A program made the position numbers and the translations under genes. Under the pieces are notes generated by a model that was given only the letters and a program-made list of their open reading frames with translations, was not told the DNA's origin and made no database searches. From Lachnospiraceae bacterium (GTDB lineage: Bacteria > Bacillota > Clostridia > Lachnospirales > Lachnospiraceae), in the NCBI GenBank assembly GCA_022799355.1, contig JAAWOG010000006.1:1-64000 (forward strand): a DNA stretch of 64,000 nt, written 5' to 3'. Shown here in pieces: positions 44,417 through 52,767 of the stretch (position 1 is the stretch's first letter; each line of letters starts with the position of its first letter).

Positions 44417-45295
44417 ATGAAATTTGGGATTCATTATATATACTGGCAAAACGATTTAAAATGTGATTCCTATCTGCCTTATATTGAAAAGGCAAAAAAG
44501 GCCGGATTTGACGCGCTGGAACTGGGGGATATTCTGTTTTTCCGGATTTCGGAAAAACAGGTGGAAGAGATTGCTGCTGCGGCAAAGCATTATGATATGG
44601 AACTTGCCCTGGGGCTGGATCCGCCTGAAGGATGTTATTTGACGGTTGAGGATAAGGATGAAAGAAATCGGGGGATTGCGTTTTATGAGCGAGCCTTTGA
44701 TCGAATGGGCAAATTGGGAATCCGTGCGGTGGGAGGCAATATGCTGAATGCGCCGTTTGTAGCGCCTTTTGGGAAATATCATAAAAGGGAGTGGGAGTAT
44801 GCGAGGGATTCCCTGAGAAAAATTGCGTTAAGAGCCCTGGAATATGGAATTGAGATTCATATGGAGGTGGTCAATCGATATGAAAGCCATATCCTGAATA
44901 CGGCAGCAGAGGCGCATAAATTGCTGGATGAGGTAGAACTGCCGAATGCAAAAATGACCTTGGACTCCTTTCATATGAATGTGGAGGAATCCAGCTTTGC
45001 AAATGCCGTTTTTGCGGCCGGAGACCGACTTGGACATTTCCATCTGGAAGAAAATCACAGAGGACTTTTAGGAACAGGACATCTGCCATTGTATGAGTTT
45101 AGAGATGCATTGAGAAAGATCAGATATGAAGGGATATTGACTATGGAATGTCTGGTACGCGCAGGAGGGGAACTTGCGGATGAATGCCGGATATGGAGGG
45201 ATATGACGCGGTATGCCAATGCGGAACAATTGGATATTGATGCGGCCGAATCTGTAAAAGCAATGAAGTATTTATTCGCGGAAGGTATGAGGTAA
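44417..45295 (+). CDS. Ketose 3-epimerase (D-tagatose/D-allulose 3-epimerase family)
   Basis: A 292-residue TIM-barrel sugar epimerase. The metal and catalytic residues of D-tagatose 3-epimerase (E152, D185, H211, E246) have exact counterparts at E150 (HMEVVNRYE), D183 (TLDSFHMN), H209 (GHFHLEENHRG) and E244 (TMECL). The spacing is identical with a constant offset of two. It probably interconverts C3-epimeric ketoses feeding the kinase. It lies 15 bases after ALDH 1. Substrate preference among ketohexoses or ketopentoses is unknown. Confidence 0.9.
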   Translation: MKFGIHYIYWQNDLKCDSYLPYIEKAKKAGFDALELGDILFFRISEKQVEEIAAAAKHYDMELALGLDPPEGCYLTVEDKDERNRGIAFYERAFDRMGKLGIRAVGGNMLNAPFVAPFGKYHKREWEYARDSLRKIALRALEYGIEIHMEVVNRYESHILNTAAEAHKLLDEVELPNAKMTLDSFHMNVEESSFANAVFAAGDRLGHFHLEENHRGLLGTGHLPLYEFRDALRKIRYEGILTMECLVRAGGELADECRIWRDMTRYANAEQLDIDAAESVKAMKYLFAEGMR

Positions 45296-45333
45296 CTGGC
45301 CTATGTAAGACAGTAACAGAAAGGAGTACGAAT

Positions 45334-46638
45334 ATGAACAGCAGGGTATTGCATCCGGCAGATCAGATATGTACGATACTGAGAAGAATTTATGATGGAG
45401 ATATGACAACGCTCACAGGCGGCAATCTGTCCATGAGAGATGAGGAGGGAGTTGTGTGGGTATCGCCGACAGGAATCGACAAAAGTGCGCTGACTCGGGA
45501 GGATATTGTCAGGATTATGCCGGATGGAAGCATAGAAGGAAAACACAGGCCTACGTCCGAATATCGGATACACTGGCAGATTTTGATGCGGCGTCCGGAT
45601 TTAAAGGCGATTTTGCATGCGCATCCACCTGCGTTGGTTACAATGAGCGCAACACATGAGGTGCCTAAAACGAAAATGCTCTATCAGACTTATGCAGCGG
45701 TAGGGCTTCCGGAACTTGCAGAGTATGGGTTTCCGGGAACGTTAAAGTTGGTAGAGTGTGTGACTGCGGCATTTGATAAGGGGTGTAAGGCGGCAATTTT
45801 GAAAAATCATGGAGTTTTTCTGGGAAGCAATATAGATTTGTATGATGCTTTTATAAACTTTGAACAGTTGGATTTCCATGCGAGGATAGAGCTTTTCTCC
45901 GGAATTTTAGGAGAGGGGAAAGAGCCGGAGCAGCAGGAAATGGAAAAATTTCAGAAAGAATTGAAAACAAGAATGGAGAAGGGAGTATTTCAAAGCTTCT
46001 TTCCGCATGATCATTACGGCACCCGGGAACTGGAACTGAGAAGGGAACTGAAAGAATTTGCGAGGCGGGCATGCAGAAAACGGTTGTTTACCGGAGGATT
46101 TGGCACCATATCTGCGAAGATCAGTGAAGATGAGTTTTTAATATCACCTTTGAAAAAGGATAACGCTTTTCTTGCGGAAGAGGATTTTGTACTTATCCGG
46201 AAAGGAGAGTGCGAGGAAGGAAAACATCCGGATATGTTTGCGGAACATCATAGAGATATATATAGAAAGCATCCGGATATCGGCTCTATTATTATGGCAG
46301 CGCCTGTGTATGCGTCTGCATATGCCATGACAGACAGAGAATACGAGGTCGGGGTAATTCCGGAATCCTATGGAGTACTGAGAGATTGCAGACGGGTACC
46401 TATGGCGGAAATAAACAATAATTGGGCAAGGATAGCAGAAGAATCGGGAATGGAACATCCTTTTTGTATTCTGGAAAATCTGGGTGTTTTGGTTATGGGG
46501 GCAACGCCTCTTATGGCTTTTGATAAATTGGAGGTTGCAGAGAGTACGGCTATGACGATACACATGGCATGTACCGGGCACAGGAAGATCAAAGCGATGA
46601 CAGAAGCGATGAAAAAGGAACAGGATGAACAGAACTGA
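45334..46638 (+). CDS. Tandem class II aldolase with a degenerate second domain
   Basis: A 434-residue fusion of two class II aldolase/adducin domains. Domain 1 (about 1-195) has TGGNLS, the catalytic-type E76 (TSEYRIHW) and all three zinc histidines: H95 and H97 (LHAHPP) and H159 (KNHG). Domain 2 (about 230-425) aligns as GGFGTIS, E304 (AEHHRDIY), MAAPV (322-325) where HAHP should be, and ENLG where NHG should be. It has therefore lost the zinc ligands. Domain 1 would cleave a ketose 1-phosphate to DHAP and an aldehyde, like fuculose or rhamnulose phosphate aldolases; domain 2 may be structural or regulatory. Confidence 0.88.
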   Translation: MNSRVLHPADQICTILRRIYDGDMTTLTGGNLSMRDEEGVVWVSPTGIDKSALTREDIVRIMPDGSIEGKHRPTSEYRIHWQILMRRPDLKAILHAHPPALVTMSATHEVPKTKMLYQTYAAVGLPELAEYGFPGTLKLVECVTAAFDKGCKAAILKNHGVFLGSNIDLYDAFINFEQLDFHARIELFSGILGEGKEPEQQEMEKFQKELKTRMEKGVFQSFFPHDHYGTRELELRRELKEFARRACRKRLFTGGFGTISAKISEDEFLISPLKKDNAFLAEEDFVLIRKGECEEGKHPDMFAEHHRDIYRKHPDIGSIIMAAPVYASAYAMTDREYEVGVIPESYGVLRDCRRVPMAEINNNWARIAEESGMEHPFCILENLGVLVMGATPLMAFDKLEVAESTAMTIHMACTGHRKIKAMTEAMKKEQDEQN

Positions 46639-46662
46639 GAACGGTAGAAAGAGAGGGATTTT

Positions 46663-47118
46663 ATGCGGCGCGGAGTAAAAGTGATTATGGGTTGCGATAT
46701 TACAGCACATGATTTAATGCGGGAAGTTATGGAGATTATGAGAAAAAAGGGATATGATGTCACGGATGCAGGGACATCCGGACCGGATGAAGGGGATTTT
46801 TCAGATGCAGCCGAGATAGTATGCACCAGGATACAGGCCGGGGAGTTTCAAAGAGGAGTCCTTATCTGTGGGACGGGAATCGGTATGTGTATTGCGGCCA
46901 ATAAATTTAAAGGAATCCGGGCGGGGCTTGCCTATGATGTATTTCCTGCGGGACTGGCAAGTGCGGATAATGGAACAAACGTACTCTGCACCGGGGCATG
47001 GATGCAGGAAAATGCGGAACATTGCGTAAAGATGATCGAGACCTGGATGCTGGTGCAGTATACAGGCAGGGATACGGAGGGTATGGAACGGACTGCCGTA
47101 ATTGAGGCAGAATGGTAG
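46663..47118 (+). CDS. RpiB/LacA/LacB-family sugar-phosphate isomerase, subunit 1
   Basis: A 151-residue protein of the RpiB fold. It has the phosphate/cysteine loop GVLICGTGIGMCIAANK (about 65-81, Cys69) and GIRAGLAYDVF. The usual ring-opening segment R-E-H-N-D is here S-A-D-N-G, so the His is replaced by Asp. It overlaps the second RpiB-like gene region closely, and the two may form a mixed complex like LacA-LacB galactose 6-phosphate isomerase. The substrate is unknown. Confidence 0.85.
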   Translation: MRRGVKVIMGCDITAHDLMREVMEIMRKKGYDVTDAGTSGPDEGDFSDAAEIVCTRIQAGEFQRGVLICGTGIGMCIAANKFKGIRAGLAYDVFPAGLASADNGTNVLCTGAWMQENAEHCVKMIETWMLVQYTGRDTEGMERTAVIEAEW

Positions 47119-47132
47119 AAAGGATGGGCAAG

Positions 47133-47591
47133 ATGAGTCAGAAATTGAAAGTAATCATTGGTTGTGACGGCAGCGGTTATCCGTTGGAAAAGGAAATTGT
47201 AAAAGCTTTGAAGGAAGAAGGATATGAAGTGTGTGAGGCGGGAAATGGTGCGGATGGCTATTATCTGGACGCTGCTGAACCGGTATGTAAAGCAGTGCAG
47301 TCAGGGGAATATGATCGTGGAATTTTGGTGTGCGGGACAGGGCAGGGGATGAATATTTCTGCCAACAAGTTCCGTGGTATTCGTTCGGCCATTTGCTATG
47401 ATGTTTTTGCAGCAAAGATGTCCCGGGCTGATAACAATGCCAATGTACTCTGTACGGGGGCGTGGATGGTGCAACCGGAAGACGGTGTGCGTATGGTAAA
47501 GGTATGGCTGACATCTGACTATTATGATACCAATATATATGGCTTAACGCGGATTCGGAAGTTTGAAGAGAATATGAAAAAGAAGGCGTAG
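47133..47591 (+). CDS. RpiB/LacA/LacB-family sugar-phosphate isomerase, subunit 2
   Basis: A 152-residue paralogue of the preceding gene. I chose ATG 47133 (MSQKLKVIIGCDGSG), with AAAGGA 8 bases upstream; earlier in-frame ATGs lack good sites. It has GILVCGTGQGMNISANK and MSRADNNANVLCTGAW, the same His-to-Asp change as subunit 1. The C-terminus is longer, with a basic EENMKKKA tail. Two tandem diverged copies suggest a heteromeric isomerase. Confidence 0.85.
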   Translation: MSQKLKVIIGCDGSGYPLEKEIVKALKEEGYEVCEAGNGADGYYLDAAEPVCKAVQSGEYDRGILVCGTGQGMNISANKFRGIRSAICYDVFAAKMSRADNNANVLCTGAWMVQPEDGVRMVKVWLTSDYYDTNIYGLTRIRKFEENMKKKA

Positions 47592-47594
47592 GAT

Positions 47595-49097
47595 ATGGCA
47601 GAAAAAAGTTATCTTGCAATGGATTTCGGGGCAAGCACAGGGCGCGGAATTCTGGGAGGTTTTGACGGGAAAAAACTCGAACTCAAAGAAATTCACAGGT
47701 TCCGGAATTATTATGTGCCGGTAAAAGGTAAGTTTTACTGGGACATCTTCCGGCTGTATCATGAGATTGAGAGTTCCGTAAAGAAAGTAGTGAGACTGGA
47801 AAACGGCAGAGGACTTTGCAGCATCGGAATTGATACATGGGGGACGGATTATGGATTATTAGGAGCCGATGGACAGCTTTTAGGTAATTGCAGGTGTATG
47901 AGAAACGCCGACGGGCGCTATGTGGAAATTATAAAGAAACGAATATCTTCAAAGACGCTTTTTAAGCGAACGGGAATACAAACTATCTATGGGAATACAC
48001 TGTTTCAACTCTTTGAGCGAATGTATGATCAGGAGTCGGCACTTAACAATGCGGCGCATTTCCTGATGCTCCCGGAGCTGCTGGCTTATTTTCTGACAGG
48101 GCAGCTGCACCATGAGTATACGATGGCGACTACATCCATGATGTACGATCCGATAAGCGGGGACTGGGACAGGGAACTGTTGACAATGCTCGGTCTGCCT
48201 GCCGGATTTTTTTCACGGATTTTAATGCCGGCAGAAGAAAAATTTGATTTACTGGATGAAGTTCAGGAAGAAATGGGCACAAAGGCTTTGGTTTATGTTC
48301 CTGTAGGAACCCATGACACGGCATCAGCAGTGGCGGCTGTGCCGCTGCAGCAGAGAGAAGCATTTTGCTCGAGCGGGACATGGTCGCTTTTGGGAGTTGA
48401 GGTGCCAAAGCCTGTGATAACATCGGAGGCTTACCGGGCGAATTTCTCCAATGAGGGCACTGTAGACGGAGGAATCCGATTGCTGAAAAATATTATGGGG
48501 ATGTGGATACTTCAGCAGATGATGAAAGAGTGGGAGAGGGATTCGGTCGTTTTATCCTGGTCGCAGGTAGTGCAGGAGGCGCAGAAGGTACCTGATTTTT
48601 TAGCGTTTATTGATGTGGAGCAGCCGGAATTTTATCAGGCAGGACATATGATTGAAAAAGTACGGAATTTTTGCAGAAGAACAGGACAGAGGATTCCTGA
48701 GAGCGTGGGAGAGTTAGCGAAATGTGTCTATGAAAGTCTTGCAATGCAGTACCGGAAGACATTGGAGGAACTGGAAGGCATTCTGGGATACCGGATTTCA
48801 GCATTGCGGATTGTAGGCGGCGGGAGCCAGAATCATCTGCTAAACCAGCTTACGGCCAACGCGATCAGGAAACCGGTTTATGCGGGACCGATAGAGTGCG
48901 CATGTGTGGGTAATATTCTGGTACAGGCTATGGCAGATAATGAACTCGGGAATCTGGCACAGCTGCGTGATGTGGTGCGGTCTTCTTTTACGGCAGAGAC
49001 TTTTGAACCGGAGAATTGCAGAAAATGGGAAGAGGGATATGAAGCATATATGAGAGTGATCGGTAAAAGAGATATGATAAAGGAGAGAGAAAAATGA
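47595..49097 (+). CDS. FGGY-family ketose kinase, rhamnulokinase-like
   Basis: A 500-residue sugar kinase. The N-terminal phosphate loop is MDFGASTGRG (about 8-17), with GIDTWGTDYGLLGADG (about 76-91), VPVGTHDTASAVAAVP, and SSGTWSLLG. NFSNEGTVDGGIRLLKNIMGMWILQ, a RhaB hallmark, and the ATP-site ALRIVGGGSQN follow. RhaB-type kinases phosphorylate C1 of a ketose, which fits the class II aldolase. It is 3 bases after the isomerase and overlaps ALDH 2 in ATGA. Confidence 0.9.
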   Translation: MAEKSYLAMDFGASTGRGILGGFDGKKLELKEIHRFRNYYVPVKGKFYWDIFRLYHEIESSVKKVVRLENGRGLCSIGIDTWGTDYGLLGADGQLLGNCRCMRNADGRYVEIIKKRISSKTLFKRTGIQTIYGNTLFQLFERMYDQESALNNAAHFLMLPELLAYFLTGQLHHEYTMATTSMMYDPISGDWDRELLTMLGLPAGFFSRILMPAEEKFDLLDEVQEEMGTKALVYVPVGTHDTASAVAAVPLQQREAFCSSGTWSLLGVEVPKPVITSEAYRANFSNEGTVDGGIRLLKNIMGMWILQQMMKEWERDSVVLSWSQVVQEAQKVPDFLAFIDVEQPEFYQAGHMIEKVRNFCRRTGQRIPESVGELAKCVYESLAMQYRKTLEELEGILGYRISALRIVGGGSQNHLLNQLTANAIRKPVYAGPIECACVGNILVQAMADNELGNLAQLRDVVRSSFTAETFEPENCRKWEEGYEAYMRVIGKRDMIKEREK

Positions 49098-50554
49098 AAA
49101 TGCTGCTGGATGGAAACTGGGTAGATTCAAAGAGTGGTGAGAGGATTTCTGTTATCAATCCCTTTAATGGAGAAGTGCTGGACAGCGTTCCGGCAGCAGA
49201 AAGAGAGGACGTGGATCATGCTGTCGAGAGCGCGGTGACAGGACAGAGAAGATGGAACCGGATTCGTATAAGGGACAGGGCAGCCATCTTACGCCGTTAT
49301 CTTGAACTGTTAAACCGGGACAGGGAGGATTTGGCGAGGCTGCTGACATTGGAGACGGGAAAGCCGATTCAGGATTCGTATGGGGAAATAGATTCCGTAT
49401 ATATGACCTTTGAGAGTTCTATAGAAGTGGTAAAACATCATTATGGCAAAACAATGCCGATGGGGATTGAAGGAGGGTATGATGATGATATGCAGGTGAC
49501 AATTCATGAACCGTTGGGCGTTATTGCCTGTATTGTCCCGTTTAATTTTCCGGCGGCGCTTTGGGCATTTAAGGCGGGGCCTGCGCTGATGGCAGGTAAT
49601 GCAATAGTGGTGAAACCTGCCACTTCTAACCCTCTGACCGTGTTAAAATTAATGGGATTGTTGGTTGAAGCCGGAGTTGTTCCGGAGGCCGTTCAATGCA
49701 TCACAGGAAGAGGACGTACAGTCGGAAACCGGATCAGTGAAAATCCGCTGCTTGCTCAGGTTAACATGACGGGGGGAGTTCAGGCCGGAATTGAGATTGC
49801 AAAACGGGCGGCAGAACATCTGACGTCATATAAATTTGAACTGGGAGGAAATGATCCTCTGATCATATGTGCGGATTGTAATATGGATCTGGCAGTAAAT
49901 GAGGCGGGCGATAAAACAAGGAATGCCGGTCAATGCTGTTCCGGTGCAAAACGATTTCTGGTACATCGTTCCAGAAAAGAAGAGTTTGTCAGACGTTTGA
50001 TTGAAGAGAGGTTAAAAACTGTTAAAACCGGAGATCTTATGGATCCCAATACGGACTTTGGGGTATTAATAAGTGAGGAAGCTGCGCTGGAAGTAGAAAG
50101 ACAGGTAAACCTGACGATAGAACAGGGGGCGAAGCTGGTCTATGGGGGCCATCGGAAAGGCGCTTTTTTTGAACCCACGGTTTTGACTGATGTGACGCCG
50201 GATATGGATATTGCGCAGGATATGGAAGTGTTTGGACCGGTCTTTCCGATTATTGAGTTCGATACGTTGGAGGAAGCAATACAAATTGCGGAAAACTCTC
50301 ATTATGGATTGAGCTCCGGTGTTATCACAGAGAACCTTCAGGATGCCATGATGGTGGCAGGAGCATTGCGTACCGGTATGATAGCAGTCAATGGTTCAGG
50401 GGGCTTCCGGGCACAGGAACTGCCTTTTGGAGGCGGGAAAAAGATGAGTGGTAACAGCCGGGAGTGCCTCTCTGGCGTACTGGAGGAAGTTACACAGGAA
50501 AAGTCTATTGTTTTTCGGTATGCAATGAAAAAATTTCATGAAATGAAAGAGTGA
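49094..50554 (+). CDS. NAD(P)-dependent aldehyde dehydrogenase 2
   Basis: A 486-residue paralogue of ALDH 1. PFNFPAALWAFKAGPALMAG, KFELGGNDP (general base Glu), NAGQCCSGAKRF (catalytic Cys) and EVFGPVFPIIEFD are intact. Its start overlaps the kinase stop by 4 bases with AAAGGAGAG upstream, so translation is coupled. It is followed directly by the NanA-like aldolase. It may oxidise the aldehyde from the keto-acid or ketose-phosphate cleavage. Sequence alone does not separate the roles of the two ALDHs. Confidence 0.92.
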   Translation: MKMLLDGNWVDSKSGERISVINPFNGEVLDSVPAAEREDVDHAVESAVTGQRRWNRIRIRDRAAILRRYLELLNRDREDLARLLTLETGKPIQDSYGEIDSVYMTFESSIEVVKHHYGKTMPMGIEGGYDDDMQVTIHEPLGVIACIVPFNFPAALWAFKAGPALMAGNAIVVKPATSNPLTVLKLMGLLVEAGVVPEAVQCITGRGRTVGNRISENPLLAQVNMTGGVQAGIEIAKRAAEHLTSYKFELGGNDPLIICADCNMDLAVNEAGDKTRNAGQCCSGAKRFLVHRSRKEEFVRRLIEERLKTVKTGDLMDPNTDFGVLISEEAALEVERQVNLTIEQGAKLVYGGHRKGAFFEPTVLTDVTPDMDIAQDMEVFGPVFPIIEFDTLEEAIQIAENSHYGLSSGVITENLQDAMMVAGALRTGMIAVNGSGGFRAQELPFGGGKKMSGNSRECLSGVLEEVTQEKSIVFRYAMKKFHEMKE

Positions 50555-50559
50555 TGTGT

Positions 50560-51435
50560 ATGGAAAAGTTTCAGGGGATTTATCCGGCGTTAGTAACGCC
50601 TTTTGATCAGGAAGGAAAATTGAATATAAAAGTATTGGATTCTCTTCTCCATCATCTTATGGAATGCGGGGTGGATGGTTTCTATGTGGGAGGGAGCACA
50701 GGGGAATCCTATCTGCTTTCCATGGAAGAGAGGAAACGATTGCTGGAGGCAGTGATGGAAACGGCAGGAAAAAAAGTAAAGATCATTGCTAATATAGGCC
50801 TTTTTGCAACAGCACACGGGATAGAACTTGCAAAACATGCGGAGAAGCTGGGGGTATCAGCGATATCATCCGTACCGCCGTTTTATTTTAATTTTTGTAT
50901 GGAAGAGTATCTGAACTATTATGAGGAGCTGGCGAATGCGGTAGAATTACCGGTTATTATCTATAATATTCCGGCGATGTCAGGAGTCCGTTTTTCTAAA
51001 GAAGATTTGTATAGGCTGCTGTCGAACGAGAAAATTGTAGGAATGAAACATACCAGTTATGATCTGTTTCAATTGCAGCAGGTGCTGCAGGAATTTCCGG
51101 AGAAAAGTGTTTTTGCAGGGCATGATGAATTATTTTTGAGTGCCCTCTCAACAGGTGTGCGGGCGGGAATAGGAAGTACTTATAATATTATGCCAAAAAA
51201 ATTTATAGAATTAATGCGTTTGTTTCAGGAGCGGCGTATGGATGAAGCTTTACGCATACAGGGTGAGATCAATGATGTGATATGTGTGCTCTGTCAGGTT
51301 GGAATCTTTAAGGGAATCAAGGAATTGCTCCGTTTACAGGGATTTGACTGCGGGACCTGTAGAAAGCCGTTTCTGCCATTGGCGGAAGAAGATAAAAAAA
51401 GGATTGCGGTGTTATACGAAAACTATTTTGTTTGA
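50560..51435 (+). CDS. NanA/DapA-family keto-acid aldolase
   Basis: A 291-residue TIM barrel of the N-acetylneuraminate lyase/dihydrodipicolinate synthase family. It has GGSTGE (44-49, carboxylate site), the catalytic Tyr135 in YNIPAMSGV, the Schiff-base Lys163 in GMKHTSYD, and GIGSTYNIMP. The sequence is nearest the NanA subgroup (GVFRGLK-like GIFKGIK, CRKPF at the end). No nanE or nanK is nearby, so a 2-keto-3-deoxy sugar acid is a more likely substrate than sialic acid. The start at 50560 is preferred over 50551 and 50554 by ribosome-site spacing. Confidence 0.88.
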   Translation: MEKFQGIYPALVTPFDQEGKLNIKVLDSLLHHLMECGVDGFYVGGSTGESYLLSMEERKRLLEAVMETAGKKVKIIANIGLFATAHGIELAKHAEKLGVSAISSVPPFYFNFCMEEYLNYYEELANAVELPVIIYNIPAMSGVRFSKEDLYRLLSNEKIVGMKHTSYDLFQLQQVLQEFPEKSVFAGHDELFLSALSTGVRAGIGSTYNIMPKKFIELMRLFQERRMDEALRIQGEINDVICVLCQVGIFKGIKELLRLQGFDCGTCRKPFLPLAEEDKKRIAVLYENYFV

Positions 51436-51520
51436 AAATAATATAAAGCGGATTTTTCCTTACTATGAGGCATAAATTTTTCCCAAAAACTTCCGATATA
51501 TTTTATACAGGATGAGAAAA

Positions 51521-51572
51521 ATGCCACGGAAGGTATACAACATATACAGTGTACCTTTCGTGGCATTTTTTA
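51521..51572 (+). terminator. Terminator of the sugar locus
   Basis: A 51521-51538 arm pairs with 51551-51566 (about 15 bp with a wobble and a bulge), followed by TTTTTT. It closes the 13.5-kb operon about 85 bases after the aldolase stop. Confidence 0.88.
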
Positions 51573-51706
51573 GCGCTAAAATCTTATCTTCCGTAACTAT
51601 GGGACGCTGCTTCGTAAACTCGAGATGCAGAAGCGGTTTTTGTCCGGAAAAAGAAATACCGGTTTGAACGTAGGGCGGACCGGTACAGAGGAAGGGGATG
51701 TATTAC

Positions 51707-52663
51707 ATGAAAATCGCAAACAGCCATTTTCAGATGGCGTCTCAGATGAGACGAAAGGAAACGATAAAAATAAAACAGAGTATGACGCGGACCACAGGCA
51801 GTTTCCGTGCCCTGACGATGAATAATAAGGGGATAAACAAAGAGGAGGATGTAACCGGAAAAATGCGCCAGAGAAGCGTAGTGTTCCTGCTGGATATGCT
51901 TTTTGGGGAGCATGCGAGAAGAATGCCTTCTTTTGGGGATATGGGTACATCCCAGGCCTGGGGATCCCAAGCCTGGGGATCCCAAGCTTGGGGCATTGAA
52001 AATCTGCACTATGAGACGGAAACCTATTACAGTCATGAACAGAGCGCGTCTTTTCAGGCGCAGGGGCAGGTGGTTACGGCGGACGGCAGAACCATCGATT
52101 TTAATATGAATGTACATATGAGCAGCCGTTTTGAAGCATATTATAAAGAAAGCTTTGATCTGCAGAGGGCAGTGAATTTATGTGATCCACTGGTTATTAA
52201 TCTGGATTCTTCGCCGGCAACCGTTTCGGATCAGACATTTTATTTTGACCTGGATGGGGACGGCATAGAGGAAAATATCCACAAATTAAACAGCGGCAGC
52301 GGATACCTGGCTCTGGATAAAAACAATGACGGAAAGATCAATGATGGAAGCGAACTGTTCGGAACCGCTTCCGGTGACGGTTTTGCGGATCTGGCAAAAT
52401 ACGATGAGGACGGTAACGGCTGGATCGATGAAAACGATGCAATCTGGAAACACTTAAAGATCTGGGTGCAGACAGATCAGGGACCTCAGCTCTACAGCCT
52501 TGCCGATAAAGGCGTGGGCGCGATCTGTCTGAACAAAATGCCGACCTATTATACTCAGTACGGTAAGAGCGGCGAAGTAAATGCCGTTGTCCGAAGTACC
52601 GGCATGTTTCTCTACGAAGACGGCAGATCGGGAAGTGTACAGCATCTGGATCTGGCAACATAA
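51707..52663 (+). CDS. EF-hand-like protein with triple SQAWG repeat, unknown
   Basis: A 318-residue protein starting at ATG 51707 (MKIANSHFQM), with AAGGGG upstream. The N-terminal half is polar and has no signal peptide. SQAWG occurs three times in a row at 82-96. The C-terminal half holds three calcium-loop-like motifs: DLDGDGIEE (181-189), DKNNDGKIND (204-213) and DEDGNGWIDE (233-242). A domain with STGMFLYEDG follows. Similar proteins occur in Clostridia, but I know no assigned function. It precedes the SpoIIQ-like gene. Confidence 0.75.
   Translation: MKIANSHFQMASQMRRKETIKIKQSMTRTTGSFRALTMNNKGINKEEDVTGKMRQRSVVFLLDMLFGEHARRMPSFGDMGTSQAWGSQAWGSQAWGIENLHYETETYYSHEQSASFQAQGQVVTADGRTIDFNMNVHMSSRFEAYYKESFDLQRAVNLCDPLVINLDSSPATVSDQTFYFDLDGDGIEENIHKLNSGSGYLALDKNNDGKINDGSELFGTASGDGFADLAKYDEDGNGWIDENDAIWKHLKIWVQTDQGPQLYSLADKGVGAICLNKMPTYYTQYGKSGEVNAVVRSTGMFLYEDGRSGSVQHLDLAT
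51950..51994 (+). repeat. Three tandem 15-bp near-palindromic units in the coding region
   Basis: Units start at 51950, 51965 and 51980 and read TCCCAGGCCTGGGGA, TCCCAAGCCTGGGGA, TCCCAAGCTTGGGGC. Each has a CCCARGCYTGGG near-palindrome and encodes SQAWG. Copy number can vary without shifting frame. Confidence 0.9.
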
Positions 52664-52674
52664 TATATAAATAT

Positions 52675-52763
52675 TTTTCCTCCAAAACTGCATAAAACAG
52701 GCAGCTATGGAAAAACTAAGGGCATAGTATCAAATTCAGTATATTATGTGGTTTGGAGGAAAA
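52675..52763 (+). promoter_or_regulatory. 12-bp inverted repeat that can mask the next gene's ribosome site
   Basis: TTTTCCTCCAAA (52675-52686) is the exact complement of TTTGGAGGAAAA (52752-52763), which contains the GGAGG site of the gene starting at 52768. The two are 65 bases apart. Pairing would hide the Shine-Dalgarno. Confidence 0.5.
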
Positions 52764-52767
52764 TAGA

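Noticed and set aside
50560..51435. Sialic acid catabolism cluster
   Set aside because: The protein is NanA-like, but no nanE, nanK, nagA or nagB is near and the neighbours handle sugar acids and ketoses.
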